Position numbers and translations under genes: made by a program
Shown: in pieces, positions 42,245 through 50,580 of the stretch
Layout of the letters: every line of letters begins with the position of its first letter
Numbering within the stretch: position 1 is the first letter of the stretch
Assembly (NCBI GenBank): GCA_028532855.1
Contig: JAQQAL010000025.1
Location: forward strand, 19,512 to 83,511
Source: Candidatus Thalassospirochaeta sargassi
GTDB lineage: Bacteria > Spirochaetota > Spirochaetia > UBA9216
Length of the DNA: 64,000 bases
Direction of reading: 5' to 3'
The notes under the pieces: generated by a model
What the model was told of the DNA's origin: nothing
Seen by the model: only the letters and a program-made list of their open reading frames with translations
Database searches by the model: none

Positions 42245-43492
42245 TTATTCAGTTGAAGTTATTCTTAGTTTCTTGAAAAGGCTATTTATCCACGGCCTCG
42301 ATTCTATATAGTATGTTTCCTCAGCAAAAAGAAATGATGTGAAAGCTTTCTTATAGTCACCTGTGAAGTAATAAATCTGACCGAGATAAAAGTAGACTGA
42401 AGCTTCAATGGTTCTTGAGCGCTTGATTTTCTGATATTCAAGCAGTTTTACCATTGCTGAATTGAAGTTACCGGTCATGAAATCGGTTTCAAGTATATCT
42501 CTCAGCATGGCTTGTTCACTGCCGCTTTCCGGATTGCGATCATTTTTTAATATCGTTGGTTCAAGCTTGTCTTCCGGCGATATATCAATATTAACAAGTA
42601 GTTTTTCTACTATCGAATCAGTGTGATCTGAAATATTTTTTTTATCGGGAATACTGTCGATTACTGAAGCAGAGAGTTGCCGACCGGTCTGATAGCCCCT
42701 TGAGATTGAGAGATAAGGCAGCGGTTTTGGTCTTGATGACGGTATATCAGGTAACCCTACACGTTCGGATGATGTTATTTCAAGTTCCACTGGTAATACG
42801 GTGATGTTTTCACCGGCTTTAAAGCTATAGTTTCCCGTTTTTATCAGATTGGAGTCAATAATACCATAGTAGTAACTAATTCCCGGTACGGGATAGTCGG
42901 TATATGATGAGGCGGCTCCTGAAAGAGTTGCTATCAGGTTGGCGGTGAGTATATCATTTTCGCCCTCGATAGGCCTGGTGTTCCTATATATGAAAAGTTC
43001 AGCTGTAGGTTTACTGCATTTGAATGAAAGCTGGACGGCATCATTTCCTGCCCAGGCTTTGAGTGCTGTAATGAGAGCCGGACTGTCATCTTTTGTTTTC
43101 TCTGTAATTGAGGCGGCACTGATAGAAACATTTCGAAGAGGTATAAAAACTTCATGCAGAAGTGAATCCGAATCTTCGACAAGGACTGCGTAAAAATAAT
43201 CAGTCTGTGTATATGGAGGAAAATCTTCGTAGTATTCAACACCCTTAGGTACTCGCGCAATCTTTACAGCTTCTTCAATATTATTTTCATTTATCTCAGA
43301 GGTATGTCTGTACAGGATGCAATTTCCTTCTATGTCCGCAGTATCTTTCCAGCTTATTTTTACGCTGCTGCTTTCAGACTCCACTTTAAGGCGTGAAACA
43401 AATGGGGCGAAGATACTATCTACCTGGGAATAAACCGGAGAAGATGCAATAAGTAAAAGTATAAATATCGTGAAAAAAAGAGTTCTTTTCAT
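42245..43492 (-). CDS. Secreted protein with fibronectin-III-like domains and TPR-like C-terminus
   Basis: About 415 residues from the ATG at 43492 (the frame is open further upstream but the signal peptide MKRTLFFTIFILLLIASS starts here). After it comes an FN3-like unit (SSVKISWKDTADIEGNCILYR, then DYFYAVLVED) and a second similar one (NDILTANLIATLSG, GISYYYGIID). A linker leads to a helical repeat region (FNSAMVKLLEYQKIKRSRTI, YFYLGQIYYFTGDYKKAFTS). No enzyme motif. TATAAT lies seven bases before the ATG and no Shine-Dalgarno is seen. Probably periplasmic; function unknown. Confidence 0.75.
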   Translation of the reverse strand: MKRTLFFTIFILLLIASSPVYSQVDSIFAPFVSRLKVESESSSVKISWKDTADIEGNCILYRHTSEINENNIEEAVKIARVPKGVEYYEDFPPYTQTDYFYAVLVEDSDSLLHEVFIPLRNVSISAASITEKTKDDSPALITALKAWAGNDAVQLSFKCSKPTAELFIYRNTRPIEGENDILTANLIATLSGAASSYTDYPVPGISYYYGIIDSNLIKTGNYSFKAGENITVLPVELEITSSERVGLPDIPSSRPKPLPYLSISRGYQTGRQLSASVIDSIPDKKNISDHTDSIVEKLLVNIDISPEDKLEPTILKNDRNPESGSEQAMLRDILETDFMTGNFNSAMVKLLEYQKIKRSRTIEASVYFYLGQIYYFTGDYKKAFTSFLFAEETYYIESRPWINSLFKKLRITSTE

Positions 43493-43544
43493 ATCTTTTA
43501 TTATAATCGGAAGGATAATACATTGGCGATAGAAAAAAGAGGGT

Positions 43545-43573
43545 TTGACATAAAAAAAATATCTTTCTAAACT
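43545..43573 (+). promoter_or_regulatory. Promoter with no leader before the Cas2-like gene
   Basis: A perfect TTGACA, 17 bases, TAAACT (four of six), then six bases to the ATG at 43580. No Shine-Dalgarno exists between them, so the mRNA for the Cas2-like gene and prfB should begin at the start codon. Confidence 0.6.
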
Positions 43574-43579
43574 GTATAA

Positions 43580-43852
43580 ATGTTTGTAGCTGTAATTTGT
43601 GATATCGCCGATGCCGGACACAGGGATCTCGTTATAGATTATTTGAAACGATACGGTTTTAAAGAGATTATTGAGAATACCTTTGAAACAACATCTATAA
43701 GTGAAAAAGCTCTTTTAAGATTAAAAAGAGACATAGACAAATCTACTGATTTTTATGATAAAATAAGGTTCTACCAGTATCCTTTTGAAAATACTATGGT
43801 AATATCATTCTTATACGAAAAAAAATGGAAGAAGTCCGTAATAAGGACATAG
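43580..43852 (+). CDS. Orphan Cas2-like ferredoxin-fold protein
   Basis: 90 residues. The pattern follows Cas2: strand one FVAVICDIAD with the conserved Asp8 after it, helix RDLVIDYLKRYGF, strand ENTFETTSIS, helix EKALLRLKRDID, then DKIRFYQYP, which matches the usual Asp-x-(V/I)-R-(I/F)-Y segment. Cas2 is the Cas1 partner in CRISPR spacer insertion, but no cas1, other cas gene or repeat array is near. Instead it lies 14 bases before prfB and shares its transcript, so it is more likely a housekeeping relative, perhaps a nuclease of the VapD/Cas2 type. The family call is by pattern only. Confidence 0.62.
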   Translation: MFVAVICDIADAGHRDLVIDYLKRYGFKEIIENTFETTSISEKALLRLKRDIDKSTDFYDKIRFYQYPFENTMVISFLYEKKWKKSVIRT

Positions 43853-43866
43853 GGTAAGGAGACCGT

Positions 43867-44971
43867 ATGCTGCAGGAAATTGAGCCTAAGTTAAATGAGC
43901 TAGAAGAGAAAATTCTTGAAACCTGGAGGCGTCTTTGACCCTGATGGGTTGAGAGATTCAATACAGAAACTTGAACAGAAAACAGTAGACGCTGATTTCT
44001 GGAATGACAGGGAAAATGCTGAAAAAGTACTCGGTAAACTGAAGATTCTAAAGAACAGGCTTGAGCCCTGGGAAATTCTGAAAAGCGATGCGGATGATAT
44101 CCGTGAGCTCTATGAACTGGGTGTTGAAGAGGATGATGAATCGGTAGAATCCGAGATCAAAGAAAGTATTTCAAAAATGGAGGCAGAGTTTGAACGGCTT
44201 GAGGTTCTTGAGCTTTTAGGCGGAAAATTTGATTCAAATAATGCTTTTATAACTATTCATTCGGGTGCAGGCGGAACTGAAGCCTGCGACTGGGTAAATA
44301 TGCTTTACCGAATGTATACGAGGTGGATTGAACGAAATAACTTCAAGCTTCAGATTCTCGATATGCTCGAGGCTGAGGGCGGAATAAAATCCGTCACCAT
44401 GCAGATAAGCGGAGAATATGCTCACGGTTATCTCAAGGGTGAATCCGGTGTACACAGGCTTGTCCGGATATCGCCTTTTGATTCAAGTGCAAGACGTCAT
44501 ACCTCTTTTGCATCTGTGTATGTTTCGCCGGTTATCGAGGACGATATAGAGGTAGAAATACGACCTGAAGACATTAGAATTGATACTTACAGAGCTTCTG
44601 GTGCAGGAGGACAGCACGTAAATAAGACCGATTCGGCTGTAAGGATAACTCACCATGCAACAGGTGTCGTAGTACAGTGTCAGAACGAACGTAGTCAGCA
44701 TAAAAACAAGGCGAACGCGATGAAGGTTCTCAAGTCCAGACTGTTTGAATATTATCAGGCTGAAAAAGAGAAAGAGCAGGAAAAACACGCACAGGAAAAG
44801 AAAGATATTTCCTGGGGTAATCAGATACGTTCATATGTATTTCATCCTTACAATATGGTTAAGGATCATAGAACAAAGTGTGAAACCGGTAATATTCAGG
44901 CTGTAATGGACGGCGATATTGAAAAGTTTATTGAGGATTATCTCAAATGGAATCGAACAGGCGGTAAGTGA
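43867..44971 (+). CDS. prfB: Peptide chain release factor 2 (programmed +1 frameshift)
   Basis: The product is 367 residues. Reading begins at the ATG 43867 (AGGAG upstream), runs 23 codons to CTT, then meets an in-frame TGA at 43936-43938; a +1 shift continues with GAC (43937) to the stop at 44971. The tripeptide SPF (RISPFDSSARRH), specific for RF2 and so for UGA/UAA stops, and the catalytic GGQ loop (GAGGQHVNKTDSAVR) are present. The N-terminal coiled-coil domain is complete only if the two frames are joined. The response regulator gene follows with a slight overlap or gap. Confidence 0.97.
43927..43939 (+). promoter_or_regulatory. prfB: RF2 +1 frameshift site (internal SD and CTT-TGA-C)
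   Basis: AGG acting as an internal Shine-Dalgarno, three bases, then CTT TGA C. This is the well-known autoregulatory signal: when RF2 is scarce the ribosome pauses at TGA, slips forward by one on CTTT and makes full-length RF2. Confidence 0.95.
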
Positions 44972-44973
44972 TA

Positions 44974-45354
44974 ATGAAAGACCGGCATGCAGGCGTACTT
45001 ATAGTAGATGATCTGCCATTTATGCGAACGGCAATAAGGGATATTCTCAATGAAGGTGGTATCCCAGTTGCCGGTGAGGCGGAGAACGGCTTGAAATGTC
45101 TTGAATTCTATTATCGAAATCCTGTTGCTCTTGTTCTGCTTGATATTACAATGCCTGTTATGGACGGTATAGAAACTCTTGCAAAACTGAAACATCTTGA
45201 TAGAGAATCGCAGGTTATAATGTGTTCGGCGATGGGTCAGGATAAATATATAATCCGCTCTATTCAGCTTGGAGCAAGAGATTTTATAGTCAAACCGTTT
45301 AAACCCGAGAGAATTATATCGGCTGTCAGGAAGGCTATTGAGTTGAATGTTTAA
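44974..45354 (+). CDS. CheY-like single-domain response regulator
   Basis: About 126 residues, a lone receiver domain. The acidic pair is in VLIVDDLPFMR, the phospho-acceptor Asp in LVLLDITMPVMDG, Thr/Ser in IMCSAMGQ and the Lys in DFIVKPFKPERI. There is no output domain, as in CheY or in phosphorelay intermediates. I use the ATG at 44974; a GTG six bases earlier overlaps the prfB stop. It overlaps the following PEGA gene by eight bases. Its kinase is not identifiable from context. Confidence 0.92.
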   Translation: MKDRHAGVLIVDDLPFMRTAIRDILNEGGIPVAGEAENGLKCLEFYYRNPVALVLLDITMPVMDGIETLAKLKHLDRESQVIMCSAMGQDKYIIRSIQLGARDFIVKPFKPERIISAVRKAIELNV

Positions 45355-46780
45355 AAACTTTATTCTCATCGCAATTCTTGCCGTTGCGGCACCTCTTATG
45401 ATTTTGCAGGCGGACGGTAATAATATGACAATGTCAGTTGGCGTATTTATTCTGGAAGGAGATTCGGAGCAGACTGCTTTGTCTGCAGGAATATCTTCAA
45501 GAATTTACGAAGCGCTTGGTAATATTGGAAGTCGGGTTGTAGAGTTTGAAGAACTTGTTGTCCTGTCCTCTGATGAAAAACAAAAAGAAATAAATGCGAA
45601 TATTGTTGCCCTTGAAGATCTATATGCCGCGAGGGACCAATTAATCTTTAACTCAGATTCTGCTGAATGGTATGATGATTACTATGACGCTGTCCGGAAG
45701 ATTGAAGATAAACAGGCAGAAATAGATAGGCTTGTGAAGGAGAAAACACTTATATCTGATCTGATTCGAGAAGGCGAAGAGACAGAAGCTTCGCTTGAAC
45801 TTAAGAAAGCAGACGATAGTTTAGTATTTACTATAGACGGCGGTACAGTTTCCGACTATGCTGATGACAATGATCTGGATTTCGCGGTTTATGGTTATAT
45901 TGAAACAATTGATCAGTATGAATATATAGAGATCAGACTGTGGAATAACATAACAGATAAAGATATTTTCATCTGGAGAACAGCTCTGGATAGTGATTAT
46001 TTGAATGACCTCCTTCAACCGGGGCTTAATGGATTGAAAACTGCTCTTATCGGGAGTGATTGGGCGGAACTAAGTGTCCGTGGACCTGATAATGCCATGA
46101 TATACCTGAACGGACAGTTTATGGGAATCGGAAATCTTAACCGGATGATGATAACGCCCGGCGAAACCGAAATTGAGTTGAGGAAACAGGGGAGTAAAAC
46201 AGTTACTGATATTGTTTCTATAGCCCCTGAGAGACTTACTCTGCTCGAATATGAAATGGACGAACTTGAGGTATTCAGCGTCGTAATTCAGACATGGCCT
46301 GCAGGTGCTGATGTTTATCTTGACTCAGAATGGATTGGAAAGAGCCCTGTAATACTATATCCGGAAACTGAAACTTCCGCTGTCAGGATTTCGATGGAAG
46401 GGTGGGAGGACAGAAGTTTTTTCATTGATCAGGAAACGGAAAAGATAGTAAATATAAATATGAAACCCTCAAGCAAAGGCCGCGACGAAATGGTAGCAGA
46501 TACCCGTAAGAGGTTTTATACAAGTATGGGGAGCTTCATTCTGTCAATTCCGCTGACAGGTGTATTTTCAGCAATGCTTGATCAGTCGGCAAGCGCCTAT
46601 AATCGTGATGTTGATGAAAACGGCAAAACCAACTCGGACGAACAGCTGAGGCTTATAAATCTGAACAGGGCTGAATACAGCCTCTATACAGCAAGCCTGG
46701 GGCTGAATATTTTTCTTTTAGCGGATACAATAATACAGGCTGTTGATTATGTCGGCAGTGTAGAATATTTCAGTGAATGA
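45347..46780 (+). CDS. Envelope protein with PEGA domains
   Basis: 477 residues with a signal peptide (FILIAILAVAAPLMILQA). A first region (about 25-110) looks like the secreted CsgG/FlgO-type fold in outline (MSVGVFILEGDSEQTALSAG). A coiled-coil segment (about 85-165) follows, then two PEGA-type repeats: one imperfect (VRGPDNAMIYLNGQFMGIG) and one clear (VVIQTWPAGADVYLDSEWIG). Two hydrophobic stretches near the end (about 388-410 and 450-465) suggest membrane attachment. PEGA domains bind carbohydrate or protein at the cell surface; the exact job is unknown. Coupled to the CheY-like gene and to ftsY by overlaps. Confidence 0.8.
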   Translation: MFKNFILIAILAVAAPLMILQADGNNMTMSVGVFILEGDSEQTALSAGISSRIYEALGNIGSRVVEFEELVVLSSDEKQKEINANIVALEDLYAARDQLIFNSDSAEWYDDYYDAVRKIEDKQAEIDRLVKEKTLISDLIREGEETEASLELKKADDSLVFTIDGGTVSDYADDNDLDFAVYGYIETIDQYEYIEIRLWNNITDKDIFIWRTALDSDYLNDLLQPGLNGLKTALIGSDWAELSVRGPDNAMIYLNGQFMGIGNLNRMMITPGETEIELRKQGSKTVTDIVSIAPERLTLLEYEMDELEVFSVVIQTWPAGADVYLDSEWIGKSPVILYPETETSAVRISMEGWEDRSFFIDQETEKIVNINMKPSSKGRDEMVADTRKRFYTSMGSFILSIPLTGVFSAMLDQSASAYNRDVDENGKTNSDEQLRLINLNRAEYSLYTASLGLNIFLLADTIIQAVDYVGSVEYFSE

Positions 46781-47664
46781 GAGGTGCGGCAGTGGCAAAG
46801 GCCGGTTTAGGTGAAAGACTAAAAAAATTATTTACAGGCTCCGGTAACGGCGATGACTTTTACGAAGATTTTGAAGATATGCTCATTGAAGGTGATATAG
46901 GCGCTTCAGTCGCAATGGAACTCAGCGACAGCCTGAAAGATAAATTCGGACGCAAAGGGCCGGGCAGCAGAGAGGATGTAAGCTCCGAGCTGAAAACGGT
47001 GCTCAGCGGAATGATTAAAACAGCAGATCCGGCAATAGATCCCGAAAAAACAACTATTCTTATGGTACTTGGTGTTAACGGTGTCGGAAAAACTACATCT
47101 ATCGCAAAAATTGCAGATTTTTACAGACGGAAATACAATACAGAACCTGTATTAAGCGCGGGTGATACATTCAGAGCTGCAGCAATTGATCAGCTCAAGC
47201 TTCATGGGGAGAGATTGGGATTAAGAGTTGTGCATCAGCAGCCGGGATCTGATCCGGGCGCAGTTATTTACGACAGTATAGAGAGTGCAAAGGCGCAGGG
47301 CTCAAAAATCATAATAGCTGACACGGCCGGAAGAATGCATAACAAAGCCAATCTTGTGAAAGAGCTGCAGAAAATAGACAAGATAATTAATTCAAAAGCA
47401 TCCGGCGCAGAATACAGAAAAATTCTTGTGATTGACGCAACTACAGGACAGAATGGATTCAGACAGGCTGAAATGTTTCATGAGGCGGTAGGTATTGATC
47501 AGATTGTTTTGACTAAATATGACTCAAGTGCTAAAGGCGGTGTAGCGGTTTCCATATCATCCAAACTTGGACTGCCTTTTTCTTTCATAGGTACAGGCGA
47601 GAAATATTCTGATCTCAAAAAGTTTGATGCTGAAGAGTATATTAATAACCTGCTTGATATATGA
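46777..47664 (+). CDS. ftsY: Signal recognition particle receptor FtsY
   Basis: 295 residues, a compact FtsY with a short N-terminal helical domain and no long acidic A domain. The SRP GTPase motifs are complete: GVNGVGKTTSIAKIA (P-loop), DTFRAAAIDQL, DTAGRMHNKANL, TKYDSSAKGGVAVSI and FIGTGEKYSDL. It docks SRP-ribosome complexes at the membrane. ATGA overlaps link it to the PEGA gene before and the secreted protein after it. Confidence 0.97.
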   Translation: MRGAAVAKAGLGERLKKLFTGSGNGDDFYEDFEDMLIEGDIGASVAMELSDSLKDKFGRKGPGSREDVSSELKTVLSGMIKTADPAIDPEKTTILMVLGVNGVGKTTSIAKIADFYRRKYNTEPVLSAGDTFRAAAIDQLKLHGERLGLRVVHQQPGSDPGAVIYDSIESAKAQGSKIIIADTAGRMHNKANLVKELQKIDKIINSKASGAEYRKILVIDATTGQNGFRQAEMFHEAVGIDQIVLTKYDSSAKGGVAVSISSKLGLPFSFIGTGEKYSDLKKFDAEEYINNLLDI

Positions 47665-48695
47665 AAAGACTTTTTTCAGTTCTACTGCTTATCTCTGCGG
47701 CCTATTCCGGCTACGCTGATGATTTTTACGAATCTAATATACTCTCGATGAAATTGAAAACAATTACCAATCCGGCGGAAGCCGGAACTGAGTTCATGTT
47801 GAGAATTAGCGAAACTGAAGACGGCAATGAATTGAAGCTTCTCTATCGGGGTAATGAACTTTTTTCTAGAACTGAAATAATTAAAGAGGGAGTGAAAATT
47901 TTAGAAATAACGGAAGAGGGCGATAATACTACAAGGCTTGAAAGAGAAAACGGGATTATTACCTCAGAATTATTTGAAAAAGGGGATGGAAATACTGAGC
48001 TGATTGAGTATTTTTTTACAGGCCGGCGGCTAAATGAAGCGGTAATAAGTCTGAACGGTGAGACGGAATACATCGATTCATATTTCTATACAGATGAAGG
48101 GCGTCTTCTTGAAGTAAAGCGAAATTATTTTGTGGAAAAAAATCCTATGGTTCTGTCATTTATATACAATCAAGGACTATTATCTAGGTTCTGGATGACC
48201 TCGGATGATCGGAAGAATTACATAATGTTTGATTCGAAAGGAATCTTGCTGAATGAGCTTTTCGGTTCAGAAAACTGGAATGAGAAGAGGGAATACATCA
48301 GAAACCCCGACGGCAGCAGAGAAGAGGTCATAACAAATAATAACGATGGAACTACGCTACGTTTGAGTTATGATATGAAGAAGCGCCTTTATAAATCGGA
48401 ATTCAGGGATGGCAAAGGGCTTCTCGTTGAAGATTCGGAATGGATTTATAGAGGAGAGTATCTTTACAAATACACCGTCAGACAGGAGCTTTCGCTGCAG
48501 GTGTATATATATGATCGAGACAGAGAAGGCGAAATAATAAAAGAGACTTTTATGAAAAATGGAATTATTGCTCAGGTAACTGAGTATTCAGATGAAAATG
48601 ATTACACCGAAATACTGTATCGCGGCGGTAAAGCCGTTCTTGAAATAAAATATACTGACGGTGTTAGAACCGGCACAGTACAGCTTCAGGATTGA
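47661..48695 (+). CDS. Secreted protein of unknown function
   Basis: 344 residues with a signal peptide (KRLFSVLLLISAAYSGYA). The mature part is almost all short beta strands and turns with repeated xxYxYDxxGRLxE-like units (YFYTDEGRLLEVKRNY, YIRNPDGSREEVI, YIYDRDREGEI), reminiscent of MORN or YD-type repeats. I make no functional call. It is coupled by ATGA to ftsY and almost touches the lolC start, so it may be a periplasmic partner of lipoprotein export. Confidence 0.72.
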   Translation: MKRLFSVLLLISAAYSGYADDFYESNILSMKLKTITNPAEAGTEFMLRISETEDGNELKLLYRGNELFSRTEIIKEGVKILEITEEGDNTTRLERENGIITSELFEKGDGNTELIEYFFTGRRLNEAVISLNGETEYIDSYFYTDEGRLLEVKRNYFVEKNPMVLSFIYNQGLLSRFWMTSDDRKNYIMFDSKGILLNELFGSENWNEKREYIRNPDGSREEVITNNNDGTTLRLSYDMKKRLYKSEFRDGKGLLVEDSEWIYRGEYLYKYTVRQELSLQVYIYDRDREGEIIKETFMKNGIIAQVTEYSDENDYTEILYRGGKAVLEIKYTDGVRTGTVQLQD

Positions 48696-48697
48696 AA

Positions 48698-49894
48698 ATG
48701 TTAAAAAAATGGGTTCTATTTATATCATCCCGCTATATCAGAGCTGATAGACGTAACAGGAAAGTCTCTCCGGGAATATTGTCGGCTGCAGGGATTGCAG
48801 TAGGAGTGCTTGCCCTCATTTCAGTTATATCAGTCATGAACGGATTTCAGATGGGGTTTATAGAGGATATTGTTGAAATTTCATCATATCATTTGAGGCT
48901 TTCAGATGTTGAAGAACTGAATATTGAAGAAATCAGGCATATAGACGGTATAAGTTCTATATGCCCCTTTTATGAAACAAAAACTCTGGTAAGCAGTCCC
49001 TATCGTATTGAACCGGCAATAGTAAAAGGGGTACCTGTGAATGCTCGAGAGCTTGACCCTGCATTTTTCAGGCAGCTCAATATATTCAGGGGTGATTATG
49101 AACCGGATATCCCGAAGACTGTTGTAATTGGTCGTCTGCTCGCATTAAGACTCGGCCTGAATATAGGTGACAGCATCTCAATTGTGGCATTAAACGGTGG
49201 TTCATTCACAAAGCTTCGACCACAGACTGATGATTTTATCATAACTGGCCTGTTTCAGAGCGGATATGATGATTTTGATTTGTCGATGATGATTATGAGT
49301 GTGGATGATATCCTGTCAATTGACAGCGGAACTGAACTGAAATACGGTGTTAAGCTGGACAATAGATTCAGAGACAGGCAGGCCGCAGCTGAAATCGTTG
49401 GACTTGAAAATTTAGCAGAAGAAAACATTACATCTTGGCGCGAATACAACAAGGCTTTTTTCAGTGCCTTGCGTTTGGAGAAATCGATGATGTTTATACT
49501 TCTGGGACTGATTTTTCTTGTTGTTTCTTTCGGAATATTCAATTCAACGAGAAGGACAATTGCAGAAAAACAGGAAGAAATAGGAATTCTTCGTGCAATA
49601 GGATCCACTCCTGCACAGATTAGACAGATCTTTGTGATGGATGGACTCATGATAGGTCTAGGCGGCGGAATTGCGGGAGTTTTCTGCGGTCTTGCTGTTA
49701 CTCTGAACATTAATGAAATACTGAGCATTATGTCGCTCAGATCTTCTTTTCTTATAAATATGCCGGTACGGATTGTTCCGGTTGAGATTTTATCAATTTT
49801 TGTTTTCGCGGTGGGTTTCTGCGTCTTTTCAGCCTTTGTAGCTTCAAGAAAGGTTTCGCAGATAACACCGCAGGAGGTTCTCCGATATGAATGA
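48698..49894 (+). CDS. lolC: Lipoprotein-releasing ABC transporter permease (LolC-like)
   Basis: About 398 residues, FtsX/MacB-type permease: TM1 (about 27-50, GILSAAGIAVGVLALISVIS), a large periplasmic domain (about 50-260), then three helices (MFILLGLIFLVVSFGIFNSTRR, GLMIGLGGGIAGVFCGLAV, VEILSIFVFAVGFCVFSAFVASRK). The EKQEEIGILRAIGST coupling helix contacts the ATPase. I use the ATG at 48698; a TTG at 48692 overlaps the upstream stop. Forms a complex with LolD and LolE to detach lipoproteins from the inner membrane. Confidence 0.88.
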   Translation: MLKKWVLFISSRYIRADRRNRKVSPGILSAAGIAVGVLALISVISVMNGFQMGFIEDIVEISSYHLRLSDVEELNIEEIRHIDGISSICPFYETKTLVSSPYRIEPAIVKGVPVNARELDPAFFRQLNIFRGDYEPDIPKTVVIGRLLALRLGLNIGDSISIVALNGGSFTKLRPQTDDFIITGLFQSGYDDFDLSMMIMSVDDILSIDSGTELKYGVKLDNRFRDRQAAAEIVGLENLAEENITSWREYNKAFFSALRLEKSMMFILLGLIFLVVSFGIFNSTRRTIAEKQEEIGILRAIGSTPAQIRQIFVMDGLMIGLGGGIAGVFCGLAVTLNINEILSIMSLRSSFLINMPVRIVPVEILSIFVFAVGFCVFSAFVASRKVSQITPQEVLRYE

Positions 49895-49905
49895 GGATGT
49901 AATAA

Positions 49906-50580
49906 ATGAGTCTGCTTAACCTTTCCAAAGTTAGAAAAACCTATCAAACAGAAGCTGAAAAACTTCTGATTCTGAAAAATATCAATCTGATTATAGATGA
50001 AAATACAACTACCGTTATTACCGGTGAGAGCGGTTGTGGTAAGAGTACACTTTTAAATATAATAGGGGGCCTGGACCGGGCCGACAGCGGTATAATCGAG
50101 GTTGGAGAACAACAGATTGAAAAACTCAATGAAGCACAGTTATCAGAATATCGAAAACGTAAGATAGGATTTGTGTTTCAGTTTCACTATCTTCTTAAGG
50201 ATTTTACCTGTGTAGAGAATGTTATGATGCCCAACTTTATGGCCGGAAACAGCAGGAAGGACGCTATAGAGAAGGCTGAGGAGCTGCTGGAGCGGGTAAA
50301 ACTCACTGACAGGATAACCCATTATCCTTCTCAGTTGTCCGGAGGAGAGAGGCAGCGGGCGGCTCTTGCCCGTGCGCTGATAAATGAGCCGGACATAATA
50401 CTTGCCGATGAACCAACCGGTAACCTGGATGAAGAAAATTCAAGGGTTGTTGAAAATCTGCTTTTTGATATGGTGCATGATTTCGGCAAGACACTGATCC
50501 TTGTTACACATGACGGTGAGCTTGCCGGCCGGGGCAACAATGAATACTATCTGCATAAAGGGGAACTGCACCTGAAATGA
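49906..50580 (+). CDS. lolD: Lipoprotein-releasing ABC transporter ATP-binding protein
   Basis: 224 residues of the LolD/MacB ATPase group. Walker A GESGCGKST, Q-loop (FVFQFHYLLKDFTCVENVMMP), signature LSGGERQRAALARAL, Walker B IILADEPTGNLD and switch His (LVTHDGELA) are all present. GAGG precedes the ATG. Gene order C-D-E with overlaps marks one transport complex. Confidence 0.95.
   Translation: MSLLNLSKVRKTYQTEAEKLLILKNINLIIDENTTTVITGESGCGKSTLLNIIGGLDRADSGIIEVGEQQIEKLNEAQLSEYRKRKIGFVFQFHYLLKDFTCVENVMMPNFMAGNSRKDAIEKAEELLERVKLTDRITHYPSQLSGGERQRAALARALINEPDIILADEPTGNLDEENSRVVENLLFDMVHDFGKTLILVTHDGELAGRGNNEYYLHKGELHLK

Noticed and set aside
42234..42254. Hairpin AACTGAA/TTCAGTT between the GH57 gene and the convergent FN3-like gene as a terminator
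   Set aside because: Only seven AT-rich pairs and no T-run directly after it on the plus strand; on the minus strand the T-rich part is several bases away. Too weak to list as a terminator.
43580..43852. A CRISPR-Cas locus suggested by the Cas2-like protein
   Set aside because: No cas1 or other cas gene and no spaced direct repeats anywhere in the window.
43916..44971. prfB starting at an ATG-like codon at 43916 or being truncated at its 5' end
   Set aside because: The RF2 frameshift signal at 43927-43939 and the Shine-Dalgarno before 43867 explain the two frames; there is no damage to the gene.
49255..49947. A 230-codon minus-strand open frame opposite lolC
   Set aside because: Despite its length it is antisense to the conserved permease helices and reads as hydrophobic/basic noise; the plus-strand frame has domain evidence and operon overlaps.
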